Source of the DNA: Zanthoxylum bungeanum
Lineage: Eukaryota; Streptophyta; Magnoliopsida; Sapindales; Rutaceae
Length of the DNA: 64,000 nt
Direction of reading: 5' to 3'
Assembly: GCA_019454045.1 (NCBI GenBank)
Contig: SKCR01031817.1
Location: 1 to 64,000 of the forward strand
The notes beneath the pieces are model-generated. The model searched no databases. It saw only the letters and a program-made list of their open reading frames with translations, and was not told the DNA's origin. The position numbers and the translations under genes are program-made. Of this stretch, positions 1 through 12,690 are shown in pieces. How positions within the stretch are numbered: the first letter of the stretch is position 1; each line of letters opens with the position of its first letter.

Positions 1-475
1 TTATACGCGTGTGTGTAAGCACCGGTCAGTTCTCCTCTTGGAGGAAACAGATCTGACTACGTATAAAGAAGCGATATTGGATATCGATTCGGGAAAATGG
101 CAATAAGCCATGAAATTCGAAATAGATTCAATGCATGTTAATCAAGTCTGGGACTTAGTTGAACTTCCTGAATGGAGTTAAACTTATTGGTTGTAAATGG
201 GTTTACAAAAGGAAGCGAGGGCGCGATGGATAATAACGGAGTCATCACGCAGGCTAAGAAGCCGATGGCGCATTCCAAGTCTAAACACGTGGAAAGGAAA
301 TACCGCGTAATTAGAGAGATTATTGAACGAAAAGACATAGTGGTCTTGAAGGTTCAAGGAAAAGATTACATAGCATAACCGCTTACCAAGGCCTTACCTC
401 CTAAGTTATTCGATAAACATGTGTAGGAGATGGGACTGCGGTACCATCCAGATTGGCACTAAGCAAGTGGGAGTT
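1..475 (+). pseudogene. Copia element A: 3' pol remnant (RT start joined to RNase H end)
   Basis: This is the tail of a Ty1/copia polyprotein. The first part encodes the start of the reverse transcriptase domain, ending in a GCKWVYKRK-like motif also found in element B at about 7040. It then jumps to the extreme end of RNase H (DNNGVITQAKKPMAHSKSKH and ERKYRVIREII motifs). The central part of RT and most of RNase H are therefore missing. A polypurine tract, aagtgggag, directly precedes the LTR, as expected for a copia 3' end. The fragment is not functional. Confidence 0.8.
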
Positions 476-3029
476 TGATGGAGTTGGTGCTTGAAGTGTC
501 AATCTGATTTGTACATTTTATTATTTATTAATAAAATAACTACATTTTTCATTTCATACCCTATAATTGTATTGTCATTATGCGTATTAGATTGATGTAT
601 AGATATGCTAAGAATAACATTGACCTTAGAATAGTCTTGACTAGGTGTAAACTATTCTTAAAGTAAATATTCATAGTCGTTGGTTTTGGAATAACGGTCG
701 AATTCGTATAACCTAGAAGATTAGCACATGTCGTATATTGGAATTAGAGTTCTAATAGTTTAACCCGATGTACCATGAGTTTTAGAAACTCGTATAGACA
801 CGTGGGTATTCATTGAAGCGAATACTGAATGACTCATAGGTGGTTCCTAATAGTTGGAAGTACACACCACCGTCAATAGGAATCTCCTTGAGTCGAGTAG
901 CATATGTAATCTTTTGACTATAGGATAGCATTGATTTTGTGTGAGATCCTCCATACTTTGATGCCATGTATATCAGAAATCTTTCATGGTCTGGCCTCTA
1001 GATGTTCGTTTGGTGTGGAACGTTGCACTCAGTAATCAAGTGTGAAGAAAGATAGGATCCGTAGGCCCATATGTGTACCATAAGTGGTTTAGGTATCTAT
1101 GTGAATTAAGTCATGGTTCTTAAAGACTTTGGCCAAATCCGATCACCTAGGGTGGATTGCAATAGTTGTAAAGAATTGTGGACATGTCGACATGAGATGT
1201 GCGCCTTGGAAACTTGACGGTATATTCTATGTTTCCTAAGCACAACTCGGATAGCCTGCGATGGAAGGATTGTTAAACATATGTGATGACCTCGACTTGT
1301 ATAGTTCAGAACGGTCGTTCGTGTTCTTCGCGAATTCGGAGGTGGCCAAATTGCGTACATATTAGCTAGCCTTATATGATGAATGTGTCTGAACTTAGAG
1401 AGTCCCAATATAAAGTGTACTCGTTGAGCACTTGGGTAGCCGATTATTTTTAATAACAGATAATATTCGATATTATAATTATCAACTAAGATAATCAAGT
1501 GTTATTGGATAACATTGATTATTTACTTTGACCTAATTGGATTGTTTGTATTAATTCATTAATTACACAAGGGCTTCATTGTAAAATCATAATTATCTCT
1601 ACCATTTGAGGATATTATGGTAATTGTAAGTATGTAATAATATGTCTTTTTGGCTTGATTTAATTGGATTAAATCAAAGTGGCAAACATTGAACTAATCC
1701 ATTTCCTAATCATTGGCTTGATTTAATTGGATTAAAACAAAGTGGCAAGCATTGAACTAATCAATTTCCTAATCCTTGGCTTGATTTAATTGGATTAAAT
1801 CAAACTAGGAGACAACGGAGATTAGTCACACCTAATTATACATATTTGGACAAATTGGATTAAGCCCACTTAAAAGTTGATTAGAACTTTTATTAATTAA
1901 ACATTGCCTAAGTTTTGCTATAAATAGAAAGCTTTAGGAAGGTTTTAATTACAAGTACAAGTATAAGCAAAAGCTTGAGTAAGCTATACACAAATAATTC
2001 TCGAGAGATTAGCCTAAGTTAGAGAAGTTTTTAGAGAAGCTTGTGAGGTCTCTAAAATATTTCATTAAGGAGAAATCAAGATTAGATCTTGAAGTGAAGC
2101 TTGCTAGCATTGGAAATCAAAGTTGGATCTTGAAGTCAAGCTTGTACACCTTGGAGGTTCTCAAACAATTTCGACAAAGGAGAAGTAGATTGGATCTTGC
2201 ATCAAGCTTACTAAGTAATGTTTGATCTTCTCCTAAACTATGTTTATTTGTGTATTAGATGCATGATCACATAGCTTAATGTTGAAATAAGGCTAATCAA
2301 TTGTGTTAGGATACTTTAGAAGTATAAACACAACATGCTTATGTATTAGGTCAAAGATGTTCATGTTGGACATGGAACAATTAATAAGAGTTTGGAACTC
2401 TAGATTAAAGTTTAGAGCTATGGATACCATTCTAGATTCACTTGACCACCTTAAGGTGAACGAGAATTTTTCATGAGACATTTCTAATTGGGATTCTAAA
2501 ATGGTTTGTAATTAGATTCGAACAAATGCATATAATTATTTAGAATACATGTATGCTAGTTGTAAAACATGTGTTGATGGTGGTTATAAAGTTAAAATTA
2601 GATTTTAAGTGTATTTGAAGTATTGGGAGAAAATTGGAAGTGTTTAGTAATGTTTTGAAATGAAAAATCACTCACTGTCTGATCTGCGTTGCGACACAAA
2701 CCCTTTTACGACGTGACACAGAGCTGCGCATCGTGACACAAACCCTTTTGCACCGCGACGTGTCACCATTTTTTTGAAACATACTCTAGGAATTTTGGGT
2801 TGTGTCGCGACTCGACTCCCAGACCTGATTCATACTAAAACTTATTTTTCTCCGTTCCGGAGCTTTCGGACTCCGATTGGGTCCCCGTTTTTCCTACGGA
2901 CTCGTATCGGAATGTAGTTTTACATAAAAATATTTTAAAATACACTTATCCTTGATATCCATGGGTTAGACCCATTTTCTCTACCTGGGACATCGATCCG
3001 ACCCTAGGGATTCCATAACTGCCCCAACA
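476..3029 (+). repeat. Copia element A 3' LTR
   Basis: The LTR begins TGATGGAGTTGGTGC after a polypurine tract and ends CCCCAACA, close to the TGTTGG...CCAACA termini of the related LTRs in the window. Its first kilobase aligns by eye with the LTR of element B at 8532, sharing the TGGAGTTGGTGCT start, the ACCATGAGTyTT motif and the AGACACGTrG motif, but it is clearly older or from a different subfamily. The interior holds three near-identical copies of a block starting TTGGCTTGATTTAATTGG at about 1651, 1713 and 1776. The small reading frames inside it look like chance frames. Confidence 0.75.
1648..1806 (+). repeat. Three tandem ~62-bp units inside LTR A
   Basis: Three successive units start TTGGCTTGATTTAATTGG and run through a GTGGCAAdCATTGAACTAATC segment. 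The third is cut short at AAATCAAACTAGG. The few differences between units point to local tandem duplication within the LTR. Confidence 0.75.
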
Positions 3030-3777
3030 TATGAAACAAAAATTTGGTGTTGATTGTTTAATAACCTTAACTATTTTTTCTTTTGTAAGCATGTGTTTAA
3101 GATTAATTAGGTAATTATTCTCAAAATTAAAATTATCATTCTAGAGTGATGTTACCACTCTAATATTGCCTAGAATTGTTCTTCAGGCTTTATGTTGTGG
3201 TGATTTAATTTGGTATAAATTAATTAGATTAATTTGTGAATAAATTGAATTTAAGCATGAAAAATGGAGAAAATTTATTTTGGATCATATCTGGTCTTGA
3301 ACCTAAAAAAAGAATATTTTTCATGTAAAAATGTATTATTTGGATTATTTTGGATGTGTATTGGGTGGTGGGTAAATTCAGAAATTGTTCCGGGACGAAA
3401 ACGCGAGAAAACGATGAAATTTGCGTCGAAACGGGCTCAACGCATGCCGGCTATGAACCCAGCGAACTGGGCACTTTTCGGGCAGCCTAAGGGCTGACCG
3501 AACACTATCCGAGTGATCGGGTTGCCCCGGCTCGGCTGTTGGTCAACCGGTTTAACCGTTTGCCCATTACGTGTATTATTTGTCGAAAAATATTTTAGTA
3601 AAATAATTCGTCGTGATTCGAAATATATTATGTTATTAAATGTTAATAAATAATATATTTAAACTTATTGGGTGAATTAAAAATATTTGATATTTATAAT
3701 TCGCTCAGAAAAATTTTAAAATGTTTAAAAACCATTTTCGCCTTCCATTGTGCCCTTCTGCTGCCTTCACTCCAATA
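3030..3777 (+). repeat. Copia element B 5' LTR, 5'-truncated
   Basis: This segment matches 10220-10971 nearly base for base (TTGGTGTTGATTGTTTAATA through CTGCCTTCACTCCAA). The first ~1.7 kb of the LTR present at the 3' end is missing here, replaced by the end of LTR A. The junction lies next to the CCAACA end of LTR A. Confidence 0.85.
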
Positions 3778-3780
3778 AAA

Positions 3781-3793
3781 TGGTATCAGAGCG
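3781..3793 (+). other. Primer binding site, element B
   Basis: TGGTATCAGAGCG lies three bases after the 5' LTR end. It is the usual plant copia site complementary to the 3' end of initiator methionine tRNA. Confidence 0.85.
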
Positions 3794-4009
3794 TCTGATC
3801 CCACATCCAAAATAATTTTTCATGCCTTAAATATTTGATATTTAATTCAATTGATTTTACACATACTTGAGATTTAATTGATTGGATCAATTATATTAAC
3901 TGTTTGACAGTATTTGTAAAATCCTCATAATAAGGCTTTGTGTTTTGTGAGTGAACTGTACACTAATGGGTCTGTCTCGTCAATACGGATATAAATATTT
4001 TTCTTGATA

Positions 4010-4335
4010 CCGTAGTTATGTCTGCCAAAGTAGTGCGGCTATGGTTAATGGAAATTTGTTTATACCGGTAAAACTGATTTGATAAGAAACAAATTTGAGC
4101 GAACGTCCATACCAAGAGATGCCAAAGCAGTGAGGTGATGCATTAGTACCTTGGATATGTCTATTAACGAGTATTGCCTTGAATACGCCCCATCCAATAA
4201 ATGTCAAAGCAGTGAGGATCAGAAACAATTCAGGACCTATTTCTAAGAGTCACATTGGATGTGATTGGTAATTGTTACCTACTTTCAAATATATTTGGGC
4301 ACAATGTGCCAAAGCTGTGTGTTTAAATATATTTG
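4010..4335 (+). promoter_or_regulatory. Leader array of four GCCAAAG-type motifs in inverted repeats (element B)
   Basis: Between PBS and gag there are four copies of a motif related to tGCCAAAGCwGTG, with cores near 4023, 4121, 4202 and 4307. Copy 1 lies between CCGTAG (4010) and CTATGG (4039). Copy 2 lies between CCAAG (4112) and CTTGG (4150). Copy 3 lies between ATCC (4192) and GGAT (4216). Copy 4 lies between CAAATATATTT (4286) and AAATATATTTG (4325). The cores are alike and the stems are not, as expected for a repeated RNA hairpin. The role is unknown; packaging or dimerisation is an inference. Confidence 0.55.
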
Positions 4336-4526
4336 TGAGGTCTACTTCCTGCTATAGAATTTAATTTAATTATTAAATTCTCGTATTTTATTTAGGGATT
4401 ATCAATTTATGTAAAATAGTATGAGGGAATCCTTATATTAAAAATCCATGGTATGTTGGATGTTTTAGATATTGATAAAAATTACTCATGTCTGCTAATT
4501 CCTGTTTCTTTTGTAAAGTTTGTGAT

Positions 4527-5455
4527 GACAGCTACTACTTCTTCTAATCCTTTTGCTCGTGTCCTGGACGCGAACAAATTGACTGGTCCTGAGAACTTTA
4601 GTGAATGGGAATTAAATCTTAAGATAATCTTGAGATCATAGAAGTTGGGTTATGTGCTGGATAGTCCAATACCGTTGGATATTGCTCTGTAGTCTACATC
4701 TGAAAAGAATGAGACATTTCAGAAATGAAAGGATGATGATCTGAGATTCAGATCACTCATTCTCTGTTCTATGTCTTTTGATCTAAAGATGCAATATGCT
4801 GATATGGCTGATTCATATAGCATTATAACTCAACTTCAGGAGCTATTTCTGAACCAGGAGCAGACCCTGATATACAGAATCTCCGTGGAATTGTTCCACG
4901 TTCATTTGGCTGATGGAAAGCTAGTGAGTCCACATGTCCTGCACATGATGGATCTCATTGAGCAGCTTCGAAAGTTTGACTTTCAGCTGAATGAGACATT
5001 GGGCAGGAATTTGATTCTTGGTTCACTCCCACAGGCGTATTCCCAGTTCATTATGAACTTCAACATGCATGGTATTTACTGTTCCTACATTTAGTTGCAT
5101 ATGATGCTTCAGACTCTGGGTAAGACATCAATAAGGGTGTGCCGACACTAATCTCAAAGTCTTCTTTGCCTATTTCTTCTTCTTCTCAATCTACGAGATC
5201 GGGCAAGAAGAAGAATAAAAAGGCAAAGAAGACTGGTTCTGGTGTTCCTCCCAAAGGAAAGGTTGCGAAGCCCAGTAATTCGAAGAAGAAAGCAGTTGAG
5301 GACAAGTGCCACCACTGTGACAAGATTGGATATTGGAGACGTAATTGTCCAGACTACATAGCTTCTGTTAGACGGGAGAGAGCCTCCGCATCAAGTATGT
5401 TTATTTTCCCTATCATTGATATCTCTTTGGCTTGTGAAGCCATTGGTTCTAGATA
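4527..5455 (+). pseudogene. gag of copia element B, disrupted
   Basis: The frame starts at the ATG of MTATTSSNPFARVLD and matches, block by block, the open gag of element D at 41271: the FSEWELNLKIILRS, LHMMDLIEQLR and LILGSLPQAYSQF blocks. Several in-frame stops (near 4638, 4690, 4726 and 5092) and a frameshift before 5139 break it. The zinc knuckle reads CHHCDKIGYWRRNC, so the expected histidine ligand of the CCHC finger is tyrosine. Gag normally forms the cytoplasmic virus-like particle and binds element RNA. Confidence 0.85.
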
Positions 5456-7620
5456 GGTTTTAGATTCTGCTAGTCCGACTCACATCTGCAATTCGTTGCA
5501 GGGGCTGAGGGTCAGTAGGATGCTTAATCCAGGCGAGATACAGTTGCATTTTGGGAATGGAGATTCTTTATCTGCAACATCCATTGGCGAATACGAGATT
5601 CACCTATCCAGAGGCAGCATCATTTTGACAGATTATGTTTTTGTGCATGGTTGTGTAGCTAATATTATATCCATGTTTGTATTAGATACAAAATGATATC
5701 ATGTACATATCAAGAATCGTTCTATGTATATATATGATATGAATGATGTTTTGTTACACAAATGATCAAATTTGAAAGGTCATTATATTTTGCATACCAT
5801 TAGAAATATTTATGAAATTGTGGATAATAAACGTAAAAGATTTGAAATAACTGATACTAAATTGTGGCATATGCGGTTAGGTCATATAGGTGTACGACGC
5901 ATAACCCAGTTGGTTAAGAATGGTTTGATTGAGAATCTAACCATAAAATCTTTTCCAATTTGTGAATCTCGTATTCAGTGTAAAATGACCAAAGCTTTAT
6001 TTACTGGTGTTGGACATCGGACCACTGACTTATTGGAACTCGTACATAGTAACGTATGTGGTCCTATAAGTCACACTACTCATAGTGGTTTTTCTTACTT
6101 CGTAATATTTACCGATGATTTGTCACGGTATGGTTATGTTTATTTGATGAAACATAAATCAGAAACCTTTGAAAAGTTCAAAGAATTTCGAAACGAAATA
6201 GAAAAACAAACTGGTAAATTCATCAAATGCCTTCGATCAGATCAAGGCGATGAATATATGAGTAGTGAATTTTGCCGGGTATCTTAAAGAGAATGGGATT
6301 CTCGCTCAATATACTACTCCGGGTACTCCACATCACAATGGAGTGTCGGACTTTATTAGATATGGTTCGATCAATGTTGAGTTTTACAGATCTGTCTTAC
6401 CTTTTGTGGGGGTATGCTCGTCTAACTGCTGCACATTTGCTGCATAGGGTTCCTTCTAAAGCTGTTCCCACTACTCCAGATGAGATATGGGTTGGTAGGA
6501 AATCGAACCTTAATTATATTAGGGTTTGGGGTTTTCCTGCATGCCTCAGAGTGATGCAGCAGGATAAACTTTTGTCTCGAGGGTGAAAAGTTAGGTTTGT
6601 TTGATATCCTTCGAACTCAAAGGATATCAATTCTATGAACCCGAGCATCGAAATGTGTCCGTAGCTCGTTTTGACATATTTTTTAAAGATGAATTCTTGG
6701 TAGAATGTGGTAATCATAGAAGGGTTGAACTTGATGAAGTCCAACCTATAGATGACAGACCGATAGTGGAATCACAGGTTCAGACAGAAGCAGAATCTTC
6801 CAGTTCCACTCTCCGTAGGTCTACTAGGATATCGAGATTTCCTGAGCGCTTGTATTTGATCAATACAATAGTCTCGATGTGCTCCTTATTGAGGAGACTG
6901 ATCTGTATACCTACAGAGAAGCAATGTTAGACATTGATTCCGCTAAAAGGCAGGAAGCCATGAATTCTGAAATAGACTCTATGCATCAGAACCAAGTATG
7001 GGACTTGGTTCCGCTTCCTGATGAAATTATTTTTGTTGGTTGTAAATGGGTTTACAAAAGGAAGCGCGTGCCTGATGGGAAGGTTGAAACCTTCAAATCC
7101 TGACTGGTTGCTAAAGGTTACACTCAAAGGCCAGGTGTGGACTATGATGAAACCTTTTCACCAATAACGATGCTAAAGTCTATTAGGATTTTGTTGGCTA
7201 TCGCTGCTTACCATGATTATGATATTTGATAAATGGATGTCAAAACGGCTTTTCTTAATATATTTCTTGATGAAGAAATCTATATGGAACAGCCGGAGGG
7301 TTTTGTCTCCAACCAAAATTCTAGCATGGTTTGTAAGCTTAAGAAGTCCATTTATGGGCTTAAACAAGCTTCGCGGAGTTGGAATCTTCATTTTGATGAG
7401 GTAATCAGATTGTCTAGTTTTCTCAAAAATGAAGAAGAACCTTGTGTTTATAAGAAGGTTAGTGGGAGTATGATCGTGTTCTTTGTGCTTTATGTTGACG
7501 ACATCCTGATCATTGGAAATGATCTTGGAATGATGCAGAGTGTTAAAGCATACCTCTGTAAAAACTTCTTCATGAAAGACTTGGGTGAAGCTTCCTATAT
7601 ATTTGGTATAAAACCTCTAT
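5456..7620 (+). pseudogene. pol of copia element B: protease, integrase and RT, disrupted
   Basis: The protease starts VLDSASPTHICNS, so the usual DSG-type triad is DSA, after a stop. Integrase follows: LWHMRLGHIG is the start of the zinc-binding segment, but only one cysteine of the later CxxC is visible. The core reads ELVHSNVCGP, where copia integrases have Asp in place of Asn, then FTDDLSRYGYVYL and LRSDQGDEYMS. RT keeps WVYKRKRVPDGK, MDVKTAFLN and the YVDDILIIGND active-site box (~7490). Stops and frame changes occur near 5694, 6285, 6583, 7101 and 7228. The parts belong to one ancestral polyprotein but are not translatable as one. Confidence 0.88.
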
Positions 7621-8520
7621 AGGGATAGAGAAATGAAGTTGATTGGGTTATCTCAATCTTCGTACATAGATAAGATCCTAGAAAGGTACAACTTTAGAAA
7701 TTGTAAAGTTGCTAATATACCTTTTCGACATGGCATTCATCTTTCGAAGAAGATATGTCCTCAGACGGAAGATGAAAAGGCTAGAATGTCTAGTTAGCCT
7801 TATGCATCATGCTTAGGAAGCATCATGTATGCCATGTTATGTACGAGACCTGATATTAGTCATGTAGTAAGCGTTACTAGCAGATATCAGTCAAATCCAA
7901 GTAACGACCATTGGATGACCATTAAACATATCCTAAAGTATCTAAAAGGTACTAAAGATAAGTTTCTTATTTATGGAGAATGTGATTTACATATAAGAGG
8001 ATATACAAATTCTGACTTTCAGTCAGATCCTGATGATAGAAAGTCTACCTCAGGTTTTGTATTTACTCTTAATAATGCTGCAGTTAGTTGGAAGTGTTCC
8101 AAACAAGGATCAACAGCTAATTCCACCACTGAGGCGGAATATATTGCGGCATCAGATGCTAAAAAAGAAACTGTATGGATTAGAAAATTTATCACTGAAT
8201 TGGGAGTTGTCCCAAGCATCGAGGATTCGATTCCGTTATTCTATGATAATAGTGGTGTCGTTGCACAGGAAAAAGAACCGAGAGCGCATAGCATACCCGC
8301 TTACGAAGGCCTTGACTCTGAGATTATAGAAATCGAAACATGTGGAACGAAAGTACCACATTATTTGTGAGATTATCGCTCGAGGATATGTTGCCATATA
8401 TAAGATATCTGGAGAGGACAACATAGCATACCCGCTTACGAAGGCCTTGACTCTGAGATTATATGATAGACATGTAGAGGCGATGGGTATTCGATACCAT
8501 CAACTTTGGCACTAGAGCAA
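7621..8520 (+). pseudogene. RT end and RNase H of copia element B
   Basis: The segment covers the palm/thumb end of RT and the RNase H domain. A 181-codon open stretch from 7825 includes RPDISHVVSVTSRYQSNP, DRKSTSGFVF and STTEAEYIAASDAKKE, typical copia RNase H blocks with acidic catalytic positions still visible. The C-terminus is corrupted near 8287 by an extra copy of a 42-bp segment whose proper position is 8422-8463. The correct tail (SKHVERKYHII-like) resumes after the insertion in another frame. Confidence 0.85.
8287..8463 (+). repeat. Displaced 42-bp direct duplication in the RNase H tail of element B
   Basis: The segments 8287-8328 and 8422-8463 are identical (starting CATAGCATACCCGC, ending TCTGAGATTATA). 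The second sits where the copia pol end is expected, just before the polypurine tract. The first interrupts the conserved RAHS...ERKY coding block. Its spacing of 135 bp means it is not a simple tandem duplication. Confidence 0.85.
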
Positions 8521-8531
8521 GTGGGAGAAAA

Positions 8532-10971
8532 TGTTGGAGTTGGTGCTCGGCGCGTCAAATTTTATTGTATTTATTGTAAATACGTTGTACATTATATTTT
8601 ATTATGAATAAAATTAAGTAATTTTCATAAATATAATCTTATATATGGTAAAGGCATAAAAGACCTTAGAATGAATAGTTGTGACATAATTACAAAAGCG
8701 CTGCAATTGTTACTGAGAAATGTCACAATATGATTCATTCTTAAAATGTTCCTAGTCAAGGTTTACATATCTGGTCGGTTAGTAAACCCTGTGAGACCGG
8801 TACGTGTGGTATATTAGAATTATTCTAATGATTTATCTCAGTAAACCATGAGTCTTGCGAGATTCATATAGACACGTAGATATTTATTGGATAAAAACTG
8901 AACGACTCATTCAAAGATTCCTGATAGATGGTACACCAACGTCAATATGAATATTTATGAGTCGAATAGCATATTAGCTCATTTGACTTGAGATACCACT
9001 GTGGATATGTGAGATATCATTCATACTTTGATAACAGTCATGTCAACGATCTTTTAAGATCAGACCTCCGCCTGTTCGTCGGGTATGGACTGATACTCAC
9101 GATATCCTGTGATGTATCCAGAGAGGATCTGTCAGTCCCATGTACGGGATTTATGCGTCCAATTTGTGATTCCTTGAAATCCTTAGCCTAGGTATGATTG
9201 GAAAAGAGTTCTGAATATTTATTAAAGAATCATAATTATGTCGCGACACATGAATTATTCATAGAGGAGATTTGACGTGTAATCTATATTTCCAGAATAA
9301 TTCGGATAACCTATAATAGAGGGATTGTATATGTAATGACTTCGACTTGGATGGTTCAACTTGATTATTGTAGTCATCGTAATTTGTGAGTGGACAAATT
9401 ACGAATATGGAAATGATTTCCGTGACAGATAAACTTAAACCTAGAGTCTCATAATATAAAATATACTCATTGAGCACTTGGGTAATTAATTATGAATAAT
9501 TCGGATTATTCATAATTTACACATGTGTATTAAATAATGTGTATTTATATACGATACATAATTTAGATTAGATATACATTATAAACCCACTGAATTTTGA
9601 CACTTGTTTTATTATTATTATTAATTAATTAATTGTTAATTGATTATTAATAAAAATAAAATGGAAGAATATTCTTGGAATATTTCTCCATGTATTTATT
9701 TTGAATTTTTGTTGATAATAAAATGAATTAATTATTTATTTATTTATTTTATTTAATTAAGAATATTACATTGAATATTCTTTATTTTTTGTCAAATTTT
9801 GATTTGCCAAACCATGTGATTTGGACACATGAATTTTGATTAACAAAAAATCAAAATAAAAATCAATTTCGCATAAGATCAATATTGTGTCAAAATCTAA
9901 GCAATGAAAATTGAATATTTTTTATTGTAAAAATACTCCAATTTTCAAAAATTAGGGTTTACTTACTATAAAAATAAAACTTGTTTCATTTTATAAGTTT
10001 GAATCACTTTCTCGTGTGTTGAGAAGAAAAGAAAAAAGGAGAGTTAGGGTTCTAAATTATTCAACATCAAAAGGAGAAGAAATTGAAGGAATTGGAATTA
10101 AATTAAGATAATATTGAATTTCCAATTTCCATGTTTTCTTTTTTTTTTTCTTGAGCATGAAAATATATATTGGACATGTATTTTGCATGACTTACTAACA
10201 TATGTAAATTTGATATATATTTGAAATAAAAAATTGGTGTTGATTGTTTAATAACCTTAACTATTTTTTCTTTTGTAAGCATGTGTTTAAGATTAATTAG
10301 GGAATTAATCTCAAAATTAAAATTATCATTCTAGAGTGATGTTACCACTCTAATATTGCCTAGAATTGTTCTTGAGGCTTTATGTTGCGGTGATTTAATT
10401 TGGTATAGATTAATTAGATTAATTTGTGAATAAATTGAATTTAGGCATGAAAAATAGAGAAAATTAATTTTGGATCAGATATGGTTTTGAACCTAAAAAC
10501 GGAATATTTTTCATGTGAAAATATGTTATTTGGATGATTTTGGATGTGTATTGGGTGGTGGATAAATTCCGGAAATTGTTCTGAGATGAAAACGCGAGAA
10601 AACGGTGTGAAATTCGCGTCGAAATGGGCTCAACGCGTGCCGGCTGTGAACCCAGCGAACTGGGCACTGTTCGGGCAGCCCAAGGGTTGACCGAACACTA
10701 CCCGAGTGACCGTGTTGCCCCGGCTCGGCTGTTGGTCAACCGGTTTGACCGTTTGCCCGTTACATGTATTATTTATCGAAAAATATTTTCGTAAAATAAT
10801 TTTTCGTGATTCGAAATATATTATGTTATTAAATGTTAATAAATAATATATTTAAACTTATTTGGGTGAATTAAAAATATTTGATATTTATAATTCACTC
10901 GGAAAAATTTTAAAATATTTAAAAATCATTTTCGCCTTCCAATGTGCCCTTCCGCTGCCTTCACTCCAACA
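8532..10971 (+). repeat. Copia element B 3' LTR
   Basis: The LTR starts TGTTGGAGTTGGTGC right after the polypurine tract and ends CACTCCAACA, giving TGTTGG/CCAACA inverted termini. Length is 2440 bp. The last ~750 bp equals the remaining 5' LTR. No protein-coding content is visible. Confidence 0.88.
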
Positions 10972-12690
10972 TTCAAGAGGGGAATCAAACCCAAGGATGT
11001 CAGAACGGTTTTCATCTGTATGCACCGCCATGTTTTATAAAGTTCCCGACATCAACTCACAAATTCGTTGATACCGAGAACTATGGAACAAATATTGGTA
11101 GTGGTTTTTTGAAAGCTACTCTTTGAGCTTTAGTTTTAGTGCTCTTCAAGGCACCTTCCATTCGCAGCCACTTGGTCAAATAATAACCCTAATACCGGTT
11201 TTCGGCTCGCTTAATTATACAGCCCTACGCCATCTTTATTTATCATTTATTTCTTAATAAAAATGATTAAAGTTATTTAGACCCTTTTAAGTTTTAAGCG
11301 CTTCTAATGTGTTCTCTTACTCTCACTTTTTTTGTGTCTGTGTTTTCTTTTTCTAATAACATAAATAGCATACATACAGTGGCACATGAATATGAATATG
11401 AATATGAATCTGAATAACAAAAGATAATGAGTTTGATTTGATCAGTATCAACATCACAATTACACATAATCAAGTTATACAAATTTAGATACATGAAATA
11501 TCCCCACCGCCCCTCTGTTCTCCTCACTCAACCAATTTCCAAATCCAGCTTCCATTTTTCCTCCGATTGGTCTCTTTCCCGCAGCCCCATTTCTGTGTCC
11601 AAGAAACAAAGTTCATATCAGGTTCATTTCGACAACCCCAAAATACCCTTTGAAACTTCACATTTCAAACAATTTTGAATCTAACGAAATTATGATAATA
11701 AATTATGAAAATTGTAAATTATGATTGAAACAACTAATTTTGATTTGATTACCCATGGTAAAGATACGTAGATATAACAATGGAACTAGTTGTTCAATGT
11801 TTATTCATGTAACAGTTATAGTAAGGATGATAATATTATCGGCTATTTTAGATGCTTCTATGCTATCCAACCGAAAAAACAATCATATATCCAAAGTTTA
11901 ATGTTTCGATTTAAAAGTTAATTGAAATTGATTTTGATCGTTTATGATATTTAGTATTTCAGACCAAAAAATAAATATAATAATAATATAAATAAATAAA
12001 TAAATAATAATTTTTTAGATAATAAGCTAACTGATTAAACTATATGTCAGAATATTTATAATTTTTTGATTATTTCAATCGTCATATTTCAGATATATAT
12101 ATTGATTATGATTTTTTTAATTTATAGATAGGTATCGAATATTGGATATAATTTTAGATTCGGTTTTGAATATGCCAAAAGTATTAGGCAATCCAACCAT
12201 TATTGTCTCTAATTTGATACTTGATTCAATCGAAGCGATTGAAAACGATTTGATTCGATAGTTATCGGATCGGATATAATACTGACTCAAGATCCAATCG
12301 GATTGAATTTTGAATTGCTTAACGGATTGAATCGGATTCGGATTCGGTCGGATCCGATCAATGGTGCCCAGGGCTACCTATTATTTCATTAGAAAGAATA
12401 AGAGAATCCATGGATTAAACTCTAATAACTAGGCTCCAAAATCTTTAATAGAATCATGCTCGAAATCTAATAAATAGATAAAAAATAATAATAATAAAAA
12501 TAATAAAAAATAAAAAAAAATCGAATCCAATAACTACTATAATGTATTAACGAAGCGAGCTAGCATGTTGACATGGCAATATTTTATCATAATTCATCGA
12601 TTAAAGCATTTTAATTGTCCATAAACTATCCTTTAAACTCGGCATCTTTCAATAAAAACGACTGAAAATTTATTAAAAAGAAAAAAAAAA
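10972..12690. other. AT-rich spacer with a degenerate repeat; no gene recognised
   Basis: The first 150 bp (10972-11126) is less AT-rich and holds a short open stretch ending NIGSGFLKATL that might be an old 3' exon, but no family is recognised. Short simple repeats follow: GAATAT units at 11391-11415, AATA units near 11970-12010, and AATAAT with A-runs at 12480-12520. About 11820-12375 contains repeated TCGGAT and ATCGGATT words ending GGTGCCCAGGGCTA, which resembles non-autonomous hAT elements, but its left end could not be fixed. Confidence 0.4.

Larger units (their letters stand above)
3030..10971 (+). mobile_element. Copia-type LTR retrotransposon B (defective)
   Basis: The order is truncated 5' LTR, PBS (TGGTATCAGAGCG at 3781, complementary to initiator tRNA-Met), leader with a motif array, gag, protease, integrase, reverse transcriptase, RNase H, polypurine tract (aagtgggagaaaa) and 3' LTR. 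Integrase lying before RT identifies Ty1/copia. Gag and pol carry many stops and frameshifts, so the copy cannot encode its own proteins. It is closely related to element D (38145-45982). The 5' LTR keeps only the last ~750 bp of a 2.44 kb LTR, so the left end, and any target duplication, is lost. Confidence 0.9.

Noticed and set aside
1106..1498. 130-codon open frame (minus) in LTR A
   Set aside because: It lies inside a long terminal repeat, has no recognisable motif and is not kept in the related LTRs of B and D. Chance frame.
10975..11126. Possible 3' exon ending NIGSGFLKATL
   Set aside because: A plausible end of a protein but too short to identify, with no splice acceptor or upstream exon because element B ends immediately before it. 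Not called as a gene.
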